From contig JAIRVH010000123.1 of assembly GCA_031253985.1 (NCBI GenBank), positions 1 to 64,000 on the forward strand: a stretch of DNA of 64,000 bases, read 5' to 3'. This document shows, piece by piece, positions 25,697-35,602 of the stretch. Source of the stretch: Sphingobacterium sp. Lineage in GTDB: Bacteria > Bacteroidota > Bacteroidia > Sphingobacteriales > Sphingobacteriaceae. The position numbers and the translations under genes were made by a program. A model generated the notes under the pieces. The model had not been told where the DNA came from. It saw nothing but the letters and a program-made list of their open reading frames with translations, and searched no databases. The stretch's first letter is position 1, and each line of letters begins with the position of its first letter.

Positions 25697-28600
25697 CTAT
25701 TCCACCACAATCTCTTTAATTTTCTCATTTCCATAGAATATTGGAAAATACATCAATTCAGCTTTTGCTGGATTGACCGTATAGGTTCCTGTAAATCGAG
25801 GTAAGAGTTCTATTTCAAAGGTATGCGTACCTTTTCCTAATTTATTGCAGAAAATGACAACACGATCTTTGAAATGTTCACGGTGTGCCTCCATCCTAAA
25901 GTATCCATTTGCTTTGCTCTCATAAGAACAGCCTGCCGGGATAGGGACTTCTATCTGTACGTACTCAGCTTCACCAGTCAATGTTACCGTTGCTTCAAGT
26001 TTTACTGGTTTCCCTTCTTTCAGTGTTGCTGCTGTAGCTCCATTCTCTTTGAATCGAGTTTCAACGACAAGTCCCTTTTCTTTTTCTACAGCTGGATTTG
26101 GATTCCAAAAATTTTGATAAGCCGTCACAAAAGCTGGCCCCGTCCCTTCTTTCCTTACCTTAATTTGTTCATCGGACGTAAAATTCTGTGTGTATGGAAA
26201 TTTAGTAATCCGTTTGCCATTGATGACCATCACAGGTTGCTGGAAAGATTCTCCAGCTTTCAATAAATCAGGTAAAATACACCGTATAATACGGGAAGAT
26301 TCATAAATGTTGCTCCAACGATTGTTTTGACGCTGCGCAAAGAAGTAATTGCGAATGTTCTCCAGATCCGCTTCATGTCCTCCGATTGATTTTAGAACAC
26401 TATAAGCCAGTAATGTATTTTCTGTATTCGTTTCTGTAGGACGTGCAAATAACACTTCTTTTTCTGCGATGACACCCGAGGTCCAATACAATCCGCCTAA
26501 AATTGTTTTTGAAGCGTATTTCAGCACGCTGTCAGCAGCATGTACATCAGCAATTCCAAGTTTAGAAATCAAAAGATACCGCAGCAATTTATCCTTAGTA
26601 GATTTGCTCTTCAGCTTGGCATCAATTTCATTGAAATAATGTCTATAATCGGCCTTCGGGTCCAAACGGTTTAAGAAAACAAGGGAGCCAAACAGATTCT
26701 CTTTAGCCGTTTGAAGTTTATCTTTATCCAACAGAAGATCTAAAGAAGCAAGGCTATTTTTTAATAGTGCCTGTTCACGTTCGGTATAGTATGCTTTATC
26801 GAGCACCACCTGGTAACCTGCCTCCTCGGCATCAAGCAGTACGCTTACAACATAGTTACTAATCCACGACACCGTTTCACTCTTATCCCACCATCCCCAG
26901 CCTTGGGCAGTATTTTTGTTCTTTTGAAGTTCTTTTAAAAGACTGATGATCTTTTTATCTTCTTCAAAAGGTTTCCCAACTAATTTGGCCAGCTCTTTCT
27001 TTGAAAGGAGGGCACTCAATTTCGAAGCCATCTGTTCATTACAGAGATATTTATAACGATCGATGGATTCTATTTCACGTTGTAAAAATTCGAGTGAACT
27101 TGCCTCGGCATGCACCGTAATTTCGCCTAATGCCGGTGAAGTTTTTAACAGGTATTCGGCTGTACTATTGAGTACTTTAAAATCACCTTCATGTTGTTCA
27201 AGTCCTTTTTCGAAGATCGGAATACTCCGTTTTTCACCATCAAAATACCCATTGGAAAGACCTATCGAATAGGAAAGCTGAAGGCTGTCCCCCTGATTGG
27301 CTAGCACCGCTATCGGATCCCGATATGATTTAGCGATTCTCAAAGATGCTTCTTGCGACGCCAATCCATTGTTTATGGTTCGTGCGACTTGCAAACTATC
27401 GCCTAGGTAGTTGACAATGCGTCCCATAGCCGTAAATTGATCGCCACGGACAGCAAAGCGTGGCGTTGCAAGATGTGCCGAAACAGCCTTAAAAGATTTA
27501 ATACTTAATTCCTTGGTGTCTGCAAAATTTTTCGCTCCTTTGGCTATAAAAAACGTCCGCCAATTGGTAATATCATCCGGATAGGTCGCTTCAAAACTAG
27601 CTTTCCCCTCAGCATCAGTCGTCAGTTTAGGTTGCCAAAAAGCATCGTCGTGAAAGTTTACACGCATGGTATTTCCAGCTTCTAAATAGGGCATCTCAAC
27701 TGCACCTTTTGCCCCAACAGAAGTTCCTGATTTGGTCTGTATCATAATCACTCCATTGGCAGCCCGCGATCCGTACAAGGAGAGCATGGATTGATCTTTT
27801 ATTGTATTTAAAGATACAATCGTAGATGGATCCAAGCTCGTGATATCCCCTTCAAAGGGAACTCCATCCACTAAAATCAGAGGTTTTGCATTCGCGGTTG
27901 TGCTAACAGCTCCCCGGATAGTAACTCCTGGAACTGCTCCCTGCAACAGGGATACTGTTCTCATGTCCATATTAGCACTGATAGATTTCGTTGAGAGAGT
28001 CAACGATTTCTTTCGCTGTACCCCATAACCTACGACAACAACCTCATCCAATTGGTTTTCGGAAGGCTTTAATTCCACGAAATAATCATTTCCTCTTGAA
28101 ACCTCGATCGCTGCTGTATTATATCCCAAAGCAGCTATTTCCAACCGTGTATTTCTATCGCCAGATAGCTCAAATTCTACACTGCCGTCAAAACTAGCGA
28201 AATACTGTTTTTTCGAACTCAGATCAACAATTTTAGCTCCGATTAATGGTGTATCACCATCATAAATCAAAAGTCTGGTGTGCCAATCATCCCTTCTTTT
28301 CGTCCTAAAATCGACTTTGTCTATTTTTTTGACACGCAGAGCCAGCTCCTGCTCATGCTGAACAGAATCTCGCAATGGATTATCAACCGTACGTACAATA
28401 ATTTCATCCCGCACTAGTTTGTAAGCTAATCTCGCTGCATTCGATGTTCTGTTCCACTGGATGGAGTCCAGTCTAAGGTAATTCATCCCATTTGCTTTTA
28501 GCTTCATAGGTAAACTAAAGGCAGTCGAATCATTTTTTACAATATGTAAAATAACATCGTCGACAGGAAGATCACCGAAATTACGTTGTCCACCATAAAA

Positions 28601-31600
28601 CAAACGGAAATACATTCTATCTTCCGCTTTGGTCGGTTCAATAAAGATCAATGTGGGAAGAATGGCTTGACCAGCGATATCTTTGCCTAAGTTTACGCTT
28701 AGTTTAAATACCGGAGCTTTTAACTCTTTTTTGACTGTGGCAAATTGGGCCGTCCCGCTACTATTTTGCATTGCTTCCCTAAATCTACTCTCCACATTTT
28801 CTTTGATATCCGTCAATGACAACACTTTCGCATTAAAATCTAAATTCGGTATAAAATCATACAGATCCTGCCGAATAAAATTAGCGTCCCAACTTTTCTG
28901 CTTCTGATAATTTTTATAAAGCGTGTACTGATAACCGCCTTCAATCTCAAATCGTCCAATTTTTGTAGTATCAACCGTTAAAGTCGCTATTTTCGGTACT
29001 CCATTATACATTTCTGTCCGAGGAAATGGTCCCACCAATACAGGGACAGGAACCTGTGTCCGTAATCGACTATCGTAAGTTGATCTTTTCACCGGATTTA
29101 AGTAATAAAGATCTCCGGCTGTCTGTATATAGGCCGGCAATTCAACCAATGCACCGTTATTTGGCAGCTGCCATGCACCAAAATTATTCGTTACCGAAAT
29201 TAACTGACGATTCAACTCAGCCACTTCTGTATCGTAGAGCTTTCCAACCTCTTTTTTAGGCAACACACGAGTCAAAATCTGTCCCTTCCTGAGGGTTTTA
29301 TCTGCATAAGTAAAACCTATGGTATCCTGTGATGCATTAAAAGAAACAATTATTTTTTTTCCTTTCTCCACAAAATACCCACGCACATGAATATCTCTGT
29401 CCTTTGTCCTAAATCGAAGATCGTGCCGTCCGGGATAAACCTCAAAAATATTATTTTCATTTTGCTGGCCTTGCTTTGCGTAATTCAACACACCATCTAC
29501 CCATACTAAATGTACCCCCTGAACCGCACCATTGACAACGATATAGGGTGATATCTGACTTCTGACATCATCAAGAGGCAAAGACTCCTGATAATAATCT
29601 TTCGGGAACAAAAACCGATAAAAAGCCATCGTGTCCAATTGCATTACTTTCGACCATTTCGCCCAATTTTGGAAAGCGCTCTGATGAGATTTACTATCGT
29701 CGTCCAGCTCAAAATTGAGATTTTGTACCACCTTTGCACTCCGCATTAGCCCACCAATAGGAATATTGGGTGCATTAGCCGATTTAAACTTGGATGTAAA
29801 ACCATATGCTGTGATATCGACATCTTTCAATGGTTTACCGTTTTTATCGGTAACGGAAAGCTCCACAGGAGTCTTTTGTCCAGGATATACGGTCGTTGCT
29901 GTATTGACGGCTAAGTTTAGATTTTTCTCTATGAAAGGTAGTTCTTCACGAATAACTTTCGAACGCCCTCCAAAAAGATAGCTGAGTTCCAGACTGTATC
30001 CTTCTTTTCCTCGCGCTAAAAATGCGTGGCTCAATTTGGTATCATATCCCGAAGCGACTATACGATTAGCCCTATAGACCCGATACCAAAATGGAATCGC
30101 AGCAGGATTATTGACATGTAATATGACAGAATCTACTGTTCGATAAAATCGATAATTCAATTGTGCTTGCTGCTCCTCTTTTAAATAAGTCACTTTAGTC
30201 AAGCCATTCGACTTAACGACGATTTCTGACGCTTGCCAAGAGACTGGTATTACATGCGGCAAACTCAAATGTTCAGTTTTCAGTACCTCATCATTTTCAC
30301 CCAATAGCTGAATTTGCGCATCACTGCCTTTCTCGATCCCCCTTTCAAAATACTTCAACTCAGCCTGACCATCCCGAACTGCAATACGAATTTCCTTTTC
30401 ACTATTTAAGACATTAAGATGAAGCCGCCGCTCATGTCTTTCATTATCCGAACTTAGATAAGTACCAATCACTTGAAAAGATAATCCAATATCTGCCGGA
30501 AAAATTGAATCCGGCAACACAATCTCTTTTTCGGCCACATCGGCAAGGGATACCGTAGTTTGCCACAGTGTATCGGGGATAAAATTTACCCGATTGGCTT
30601 TCATGCTAGGGTCAAAAAGCGGACTTGTCACAACACGCAAATCTACTTTACCGTCATAAATCGGCATTTCATTTTCGTTGACAGCTTTTAGCTTTAGCCT
30701 TATGCTGTCACCCTTTGCATAATCCGTATTCCCCGACGTCATGCTAAAAGTAAGACTTTTGAGTTCATAGTCTTCATAACGAAAATTCTGTTGATAAAGA
30801 ACCTCTTTACTTTTTGTAGACTCGAATGAAATGTTATAATGTCTATCCAGAATAAGTCCAAGGCCTTTCAGATCGAAAGCAAAATTGTACATCCCGGGAC
30901 GATAGGGAGCCAGTTTTGTTAAGATGGTATCTTTTGCATAACCATATCCACCCCTTAAACGTACTGCTACAGAATCACGGTACGGTTTTCCCTGCTCTTT
31001 CTCAAGGTAAGCTTTGAATTTTACGTTCTCATTCGGTTTATACATAGGTTTGCTAAAAACCATAAAGCTCTCCGTATTCCGACGCTCCTTTTTATGGAAG
31101 ATCCTTTTGATCTTAAATTTGGTCCGGAGCCAGTTATTTTTTAGTCTTTTCCATAACGAAGTTTTCTCGCTGTATGGCCATCTTCTCTCCACGCTCAAGT
31201 AGTGATATACTCCCTTATGCGCTATGCTGACAATATCTTCATCACGTGCATTCGATGCCTTATAATAATGCAGTTTCTTATCGTATGACATTTTGTGACC
31301 GTTCACTGTTAGCCGGGCATCACTGATAATTGTTCCCAATGAATCGTATAAACAAATGGCAAACATTTCTGTCGGAATACTTTTGACATAAAGATTGTCA
31401 ATAACCAATTCTTGGTAAATGAGTTCACTTCCCCTAGCTACGACCCGAACGTAATTACCACGCGGTAATGCGGGCTGCGGATCGCCTACTTTATAGCTGA
31501 GAAAAAGTTCACTAAGCATCGTTTCATCAAATTTCCCCCCTTCCAGGTGAATTTTTCTCAAAACTTCTGGGCTCAACTTATAAATATAATATTCCGAAGA

Positions 31601-31693
31601 TCCACGCTGGCTGTTGAGTAACGTTGATTGCCCAAAAAGAGTTACTGAATAAATAAGAGCTAAAACACTAACAATAATTGACTTCCATTTCAT
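25697..31693 (-). CDS. Alpha-2-macroglobulin-like protein with internal SusC-type plug
   Basis: A giant exported protein of 1998 residues (an ATG 24 bases upstream would give 2006; residue numbers below use the longer form). I prefer the start at MKWKSIIVSVLALIYS because it gives a compact signal peptide ending LFGQ. Domain order: MG2-type domain (about 216-310, FMVFSKPMYKPNENVKFKAY); several macroglobulin-like beta-sandwiches; a carboxypeptidase-regulatory-like domain (about 1150-1215); the DEVVVVGYGVQRKKSL signature near 1226 and a TonB plug (to about 1328, ending NGVIMIQTKSG); the A2M domain (ITNWRTFFIAKG, about 1395); the thioester domain with Cys1559-Asn-Glu-Gln; and a C-terminal beta domain. 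Bacterial A2Ms trap proteases by thioester chemistry. There is no beta-barrel, so the plug cannot form a transporter alone. Likely an isolated transcription unit. Confidence 0.9.
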   Translation of the reverse strand: MKWKSIIVSVLALIYSVTLFGQSTLLNSQRGSSEYYIYKLSPEVLRKIHLEGGKFDETMLSELFLSYKVGDPQPALPRGNYVRVVARGSELIYQELVIDNLYVKSIPTEMFAICLYDSLGTIISDARLTVNGHKMSYDKKLHYYKASNARDEDIVSIAHKGVYHYLSVERRWPYSEKTSLWKRLKNNWLRTKFKIKRIFHKKERRNTESFMVFSKPMYKPNENVKFKAYLEKEQGKPYRDSVAVRLRGGYGYAKDTILTKLAPYRPGMYNFAFDLKGLGLILDRHYNISFESTKSKEVLYQQNFRYEDYELKSLTFSMTSGNTDYAKGDSIRLKLKAVNENEMPIYDGKVDLRVVTSPLFDPSMKANRVNFIPDTLWQTTVSLADVAEKEIVLPDSIFPADIGLSFQVIGTYLSSDNERHERRLHLNVLNSEKEIRIAVRDGQAELKYFERGIEKGSDAQIQLLGENDEVLKTEHLSLPHVIPVSWQASEIVVKSNGLTKVTYLKEEQQAQLNYRFYRTVDSVILHVNNPAAIPFWYRVYRANRIVASGYDTKLSHAFLARGKEGYSLELSYLFGGRSKVIREELPFIEKNLNLAVNTATTVYPGQKTPVELSVTDKNGKPLKDVDITAYGFTSKFKSANAPNIPIGGLMRSAKVVQNLNFELDDDSKSHQSAFQNWAKWSKVMQLDTMAFYRFLFPKDYYQESLPLDDVRSQISPYIVVNGAVQGVHLVWVDGVLNYAKQGQQNENNIFEVYPGRHDLRFRTKDRDIHVRGYFVEKGKKIIVSFNASQDTIGFTYADKTLRKGQILTRVLPKKEVGKLYDTEVAELNRQLISVTNNFGAWQLPNNGALVELPAYIQTAGDLYYLNPVKRSTYDSRLRTQVPVPVLVGPFPRTEMYNGVPKIATLTVDTTKIGRFEIEGGYQYTLYKNYQKQKSWDANFIRQDLYDFIPNLDFNAKVLSLTDIKENVESRFREAMQNSSGTAQFATVKKELKAPVFKLSVNLGKDIAGQAILPTLIFIEPTKAEDRMYFRLFYGGQRNFGDLPVDDVILHIVKNDSTAFSLPMKLKANGMNYLRLDSIQWNRTSNAARLAYKLVRDEIIVRTVDNPLRDSVQHEQELALRVKKIDKVDFRTKRRDDWHTRLLIYDGDTPLIGAKIVDLSSKKQYFASFDGSVEFELSGDRNTRLEIAALGYNTAAIEVSRGNDYFVELKPSENQLDEVVVVGYGVQRKKSLTLSTKSISANMDMRTVSLLQGAVPGVTIRGAVSTTANAKPLILVDGVPFEGDITSLDPSTIVSLNTIKDQSMLSLYGSRAANGVIMIQTKSGTSVGAKGAVEMPYLEAGNTMRVNFHDDAFWQPKLTTDAEGKASFEATYPDDITNWRTFFIAKGAKNFADTKELSIKSFKAVSAHLATPRFAVRGDQFTAMGRIVNYLGDSLQVARTINNGLASQEASLRIAKSYRDPIAVLANQGDSLQLSYSIGLSNGYFDGEKRSIPIFEKGLEQHEGDFKVLNSTAEYLLKTSPALGEITVHAEASSLEFLQREIESIDRYKYLCNEQMASKLSALLSKKELAKLVGKPFEEDKKIISLLKELQKNKNTAQGWGWWDKSETVSWISNYVVSVLLDAEEAGYQVVLDKAYYTEREQALLKNSLASLDLLLDKDKLQTAKENLFGSLVFLNRLDPKADYRHYFNEIDAKLKSKSTKDKLLRYLLISKLGIADVHAADSVLKYASKTILGGLYWTSGVIAEKEVLFARPTETNTENTLLAYSVLKSIGGHEADLENIRNYFFAQRQNNRWSNIYESSRIIRCILPDLLKAGESFQQPVMVINGKRITKFPYTQNFTSDEQIKVRKEGTGPAFVTAYQNFWNPNPAVEKEKGLVVETRFKENGATAATLKEGKPVKLEATVTLTGEAEYVQIEVPIPAGCSYESKANGYFRMEAHREHFKDRVVIFCNKLGKGTHTFEIELLPRFTGTYTVNPAKAELMYFPIFYGNEKIKEIVVE

Positions 31694-31834
31694 AACTAAG
31701 ATACTGGCTAAATTCATTTAAAAATAGATAAATTTACTTAAAGCCAAGCACTACATTTCTTTCGCACAGCACTTCAACTTTCATGCATGGATGCGAAAAA
31801 TATCAAAATTCCATAACCGAAAAAAGAAAAAAAA

Positions 31835-32407
31835 TCACAATTTCAAACGGCCTTTGATCGAATTGATTACAGCTGTATCAGATGGAAAATCGCCGGCGCC
31901 AGAACCAGTTGAACGATTGACCAAAGGTGGTTCTTCCCCATATAACGTATCACGGGCAACAATTACTTTCTTATCAAGATCAACATAGCTAACGATATAG
32001 TTTCGTTGATAAGCTTTATCTTTCTGTCCGATCTTGTTGACATACTCCCCTTTTTCCTTCATATCCATCGCAATCATAACAATGCCTTTCACATTCTCGC
32101 CCGGATAATTATCAGCTGTCCCCAGTGCCTCATTCCATTTACTTTTATAAGTTATCCCTAAATCGCCTGCACCACCATTTTCCAACACTAAACAATTCGT
32201 TCCCCAATCTAAGGCAGCTAATTGAACGGGATATTTATTAATAGCGGTATGATCGCTAAAGCCAGCTAAGATTTTGGAAGATAATTGCTCTGTTTTTGAT
32301 TGATCCTCTTCCATATCACCTAAGACACGCTTCGCCCAAATACCAATAGCAATTGTTGCAACTAATACGAGTCCAACAAAAGTGAATATTGCTTTTTTAT
32401 GTTTCAT
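31835..32407 (-). CDS. Hypothetical single-span membrane protein, 190 aa
   Basis: An N-terminal helix (AIFTFVGLVLVATIAIGIWA, about 6-25) anchors a domain of about 165 residues with the sequence LDWGTNCLVLENGGAGDLGI and a Gly/Pro-rich tail EEPPLVNRSTGSGAGDFPSD. I do not recognise the family; a heavily polar fold with no catalytic motif. It lies 118 bases upstream of the giant A2M-like gene on the same strand, so it could be the first gene of a two-gene unit, but no shared function is evident. Confidence 0.6.
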   Translation of the reverse strand: MKHKKAIFTFVGLVLVATIAIGIWAKRVLGDMEEDQSKTEQLSSKILAGFSDHTAINKYPVQLAALDWGTNCLVLENGGAGDLGITYKSKWNEALGTADNYPGENVKGIVMIAMDMKEKGEYVNKIGQKDKAYQRNYIVSYVDLDKKVIVARDTLYGEEPPLVNRSTGSGAGDFPSDTAVINSIKGRLKL

Positions 32408-32776
32408 ATCCTAATATTATTTAATTAACTATCAACCAAATATACATAGGCTATCTGCTCAGTTCTTTACCATTTACAATTCGCCCGACATGCTTTATTA
32501 TTTGCTTTAACTGTCTCAATAACCGCAATCTGATCTAACGGAAAGCGCAACTGATGGACAGTGGACAGTTGATGGAAACAGAATCCATCTCGCATCTATT
32601 TTTAATCATAAACGAATGAACCTTTCCATAAATACTGACAAACGGCTGTCACTAACCAATATTATCTTTGTTAAACCTGAACAGGAAAGGGAATAATAAA
32701 CGGGAAAACAATTCTATAGCAAAAGCTATTAGTAGGATAACAAATCGAATTTTAAACCATTATCAACATAAAAAAC
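32408..32776. other. Divergent intergenic region
   Basis: The 369 bases between the 31.8-kb membrane protein gene and the DinB gene hold no coding frame I can support. A lone ATTTACAAT (32472-32480; ATTGTAAAT on the minus strand) is a single half-site of the LytTR-like repeat, but its partner at the 20-bp position does not match. An imperfect repeat of TGATGGACAG-like sequence is visible near 32550. Confidence 0.4.
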
Positions 32777-33274
32777 ATGGATACGTTACAACAATTAAAA
32801 TCAGAGCTGGCGAATGAGTATCAAATTACAAAAAACTTTATTGCGCTTTTTCCCGAAGGCAAAAACGAGTATGCCCCTCATGAAAAAAGCATGAAAATGA
32901 TGCGTCTAGCAACTCACTTAGTCGAAGTTTTCGAATGGCCAAGTACCATTTTAAAAACTTCCGAACTTGATTTTGCAAAAGGAGGTTATGTGCCGACAAA
33001 CCTATCGACAAGAGATGACCTATTAAAAAAACTCGATGAAGATTATGAAGCTGGAAAAACAGCTTTAGAAGGAGCTAAGGAAGAAGACTTGATCCCAAGT
33101 TGGACCATCAAAAATGATGGTCATGAATTAGCGAGTTGGAGCAAATATGAAGCTATTCGCCATTCGCTAAATCAGATTACACACCATAGGGCACAACTGG
33201 GTGTTTATTATAGACTCAATGAAATTCCCCTACCGGCAAGTTATGGACCTTCTGCCGATTCACAGAATTTCTAA
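32777..33274 (+). CDS. DinB family protein
   Basis: A 165-residue protein of the DinB/YfiT four-helix family, presumed metal-dependent enzymes often involved in thiol or stress metabolism. The metal triad is visible as His47 (LATHLVEV) and the late pair around 133-137 (QITHHRAQLGVYYRL), which is the characteristic H-x-x-x-H-R-x-Q-L form. Length is typical. It is a single gene ending at a hairpin shared with the convergent RibD-like gene. The actual reaction is unknown. Confidence 0.85.
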   Translation: MDTLQQLKSELANEYQITKNFIALFPEGKNEYAPHEKSMKMMRLATHLVEVFEWPSTILKTSELDFAKGGYVPTNLSTRDDLLKKLDEDYEAGKTALEGAKEEDLIPSWTIKNDGHELASWSKYEAIRHSLNQITHHRAQLGVYYRLNEIPLPASYGPSADSQNF

Positions 33275-33290
33275 AAGACTAGCTGCCCGA

Positions 33291-33324
33291 ATGAAAATAC
33301 GACATCTAAATGTCGTATTTTCAT
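33291..33324. terminator. Bidirectional hairpin terminator
   Basis: A perfect 15-bp stem (33291-33305 with 33310-33324) with loop CTAA. The A-T-rich ends give U-rich tails in both directions. It sits 16 bases after the DinB stop and 2 bases from the convergent gene's stop. Confidence 0.8.
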
Positions 33325-33325
33325 C

Positions 33326-33919
33326 TTACTCTGGACGATATGTATGCGCGATAACACCGCCAGGAAAAACCTTCGCATCCACAAGCTTCAGCTCACAGGG
33401 TCTGGAAAGACTGTCAAATATGGGCAGTCCAGTCCCTAATGCAATTGGATGGGTGATCAAATTATATTCGTCAATTAATCCGGTTTCAATTAAACTTCGC
33501 ATAAATTCAGCACCGCCATGAGCAACGATAGGGCTCCCGGACTCTGCCTTGAGTTCCTTTATCCCGCTCAAGAGATCTCCATCAAAAACTCTGGCGCCCG
33601 CCCAAGAGGAGCTCAGCGGTTCGGTTTTCAATTTATTAGCAAAGCCTTTGACTGTAGGATCATACCCCTTACGCGTAAAGACAGCCTTGGGGATTTCGTT
33701 CATTGCTCCCGCGAAAGGGTTGGTCGCAGTAGGCCAATAAGAAGCCATCACTTCAAAGGTCTTTCGCCCCATTATATGAAGACCAGCAGACGCACAAATA
33801 TTTAAAACCCAAGATCTAGAATGATCATCACCACTTTTGAACATCCATCCCGTCTCACCATTGATGTCGGCAACAAAACCATCAACCGAAATAGACATTT
33901 TCATTATTAATTTCCGCAT
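33326..33919 (-). CDS. RibD-C/dihydrofolate reductase-like protein (YyaP type)
   Basis: A 197-residue single-domain protein of the RibD C-terminal/DHFR fold. The N-terminus KMSISVDGFVADINGETGWM, the middle AGLHIMGRKTFEVMASYWPT and GSPIVAHGGAEFMRSLIETGLIDE are the conserved blocks of the YyaP/YwjB group, which bind NADPH; their natural substrates are not known. It is not fused to a deaminase, so it is not RibD itself. A 9-bp inverted repeat (33949-33969) sits 30 bases upstream of the start. Confidence 0.88.
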   Translation of the reverse strand: MRKLIMKMSISVDGFVADINGETGWMFKSGDDHSRSWVLNICASAGLHIMGRKTFEVMASYWPTATNPFAGAMNEIPKAVFTRKGYDPTVKGFANKLKTEPLSSSWAGARVFDGDLLSGIKELKAESGSPIVAHGGAEFMRSLIETGLIDEYNLITHPIALGTGLPIFDSLSRPCELKLVDAKVFPGGVIAHTYRPE

Positions 33920-33948
33920 AACAAAACAGGTTAGTTTTTAATAAAACA

Positions 33949-33969
33949 ATTCCAATTAAAAATTGGAAT
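33949..33969. promoter_or_regulatory. Perfect dyad upstream of the RibD-like gene
   Basis: ATTCCAATT and AATTGGAAT separated by AAA form a 21-bp palindrome. It is placed like an operator, 30 bases before the start codon on the minus strand. No adjacent regulator gene is seen. Confidence 0.4.
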
Positions 33970-34038
33970 ACTGTCTGTCAAAAATAAACTATTTCAATCG
34001 ACGCACAGCGGGGGCAAACCGTCAATATCGCAGGGCAC

Positions 34039-34445
34039 TTACGACAGTTCTTTTTTCTGTTCCTTGCCTTCTTCAAGAATAAGCATAAAATTCAAATGGT
34101 GTTTTTTCTTCGCGAAATGCTGGTCATCCGATAACTTTTTATAGACCGATATGGCATTAAAAAAGATTTGATCCCCTGGCTATCAGCCAAGCATGCAAAA
34201 TAATCATGAATCTGCTGGTTATAGTGAATAATTATATGTTCCGTAGCGGCAATAATATCTTCAATTTTTTTAGTAATTCAATGGCATCTGCAGTACGATA
34301 TTTTATACCGTCATAGTCAAAGGACTTTAATTTTAATTCTCCCTTGCTGATTGCTTCAACAACATATTTGTCATTTTTCAAACTATTAAGTTCATATAAT
34401 GTATCGACTCTACTATCGGCAAATAATTCATCAAAAGTCGGGCTT
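34039..34445 (-). pseudogene. Frameshifted remnant of an unknown gene
   Basis: On the minus strand the sequence reads as protein over about 135 codons if two single-base losses are repaired: one in a run of seven A near 34260 and one in a run of four G near 34173. The restored reading contains SPTFDELFADSRVDTLYEL, SKGELKLKSFDYDGIKY, IEDIIAATEHIIIHYNQ and, after the second repair, SVYKKLSDDQHFAKKKHHLN, ending ELS-stop at 34039. No start codon is present; the frame runs back into the end of the neighbouring dehydrogenase gene. Both breaks are in homopolymers, so sequencing error is an alternative to true decay. I do not recognise the family. Confidence 0.5.
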
Positions 34446-35372
34446 CTAATAACCTTTCTTTAAGGAAACTTCATTGAGCAAAGCTCGACCGTCAGTCATT
34501 CTTCGATAATTATCCACCACTTGTAAGACGGAAGAGCCAATATTTGTCCTACTTGCAACATGTGGAGTTATCACAATAGGTGGGCAATCCCAAAATGGAT
34601 GATCTTGCGGTAATGGTTCTTGATGAAATACATCAAGGTAAGCTTCGGCAATTTGTTTTTCAGCAATTGCATCCAACAAATCATTTTCTACAAGATGTTC
34701 CCCTCGACCAACGTTAACGAGTACAGCTTCTTCTCGACACATATTGAATAGGCTATGATTTAAAATTCCTTTTGTTGCATCTGTCAATGGTAGGACATTA
34801 ACAACAAAATCTGTGTCTTCTACAGCGGCGCTAAGTTCGTCCATTCCAGTAAACGAGCTGACACCTTGCAGATTTTTAGGCGAACTAGACCATCCGTTTA
34901 CGTTAAATCCCAACTGAGCTAACCGTTCCGCCACATAACCGCCAATTTCGCCTAAACCTAAAATAGTAACCTTAGTTTCTCCAATTGACTTGTATAACAG
35001 GGGACGCCAATGTTTCTTTTCTTGTCCCTTTATATACGCCGAAAACTTCTTCATTGAATGCATCAAGCAAGTCAAAACGTGTTCAAACATGTCGCTTTTC
35101 AACATGGGATCGATAATCCGACAAATATGGAGATGTGATGGAATATCTTTGGGAAATAGGTGGTCAATTCCGGCTCCCCCCGACTGGATAACTTTTAAGT
35201 TAGGGAAATGAGTATAATAATCTATTTCAGGTTTCCAACAAAGCGCAAATTCGACCGTATCATAATTTTCAATTTCAGGGAAGATCTCCACCTTTATTTC
35301 AGGTAAATATTTATTAATTTCGACCTTCCACTCCTCAGCCCTGGCTCTATTCAGTATCAATGCTATACTCAT
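34446..35372 (-). CDS. D-2-hydroxyacid dehydrogenase, GhrA-like (glyoxylate/hydroxypyruvate reductase)
   Basis: A 308-residue NAD(P)-dependent dehydrogenase. The nucleotide fold has VTILGLGEIGGYVAERLAQLGF (about 133-154) and the WSSS next to it points to NADPH preference as in GhrA. The catalytic triad is visible: Arg in VNVGRGEHL, Glu in DVFHQEPLP and His in ITPHVASRT. It probably reduces glyoxylate or hydroxypyruvate. The decayed minus-strand frame begins right at its stop codon. Single gene. Confidence 0.9.
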   Translation of the reverse strand: MSIALILNRARAEEWKVEINKYLPEIKVEIFPEIENYDTVEFALCWKPEIDYYTHFPNLKVIQSGGAGIDHLFPKDIPSHLHICRIIDPMLKSDMFEHVLTCLMHSMKKFSAYIKGQEKKHWRPLLYKSIGETKVTILGLGEIGGYVAERLAQLGFNVNGWSSSPKNLQGVSSFTGMDELSAAVEDTDFVVNVLPLTDATKGILNHSLFNMCREEAVLVNVGRGEHLVENDLLDAIAEKQIAEAYLDVFHQEPLPQDHPFWDCPPIVITPHVASRTNIGSSVLQVVDNYRRMTDGRALLNEVSLKKGY

Positions 35373-35602
35373 ATTTTGTTCGTTTAGACGAAAATAACAT
35401 TTTATGCCAATCTTTCGTTTGCTTTCTTGGGTATTCTGAGTCTTAACGTATTCACAAAATCATGATAATTCCCTTTTTTAAACAAAGCAGCGCGTTAGCT
35501 ATCTGCCCAAATTAATTAGAAAAACGGATTCTATTAAAAAACAAAGCTTGAGAAGTATTTTTATCGTAAATTGGTAGATGAAATCCCTAAACAAAGATTA
35601 AG

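Noticed and set aside
32545..32580. Repeat of TGATGGACAG-type sequence before the DinB gene
   Set aside because: Only two imperfect short copies; not enough for a CRISPR or operator claim.
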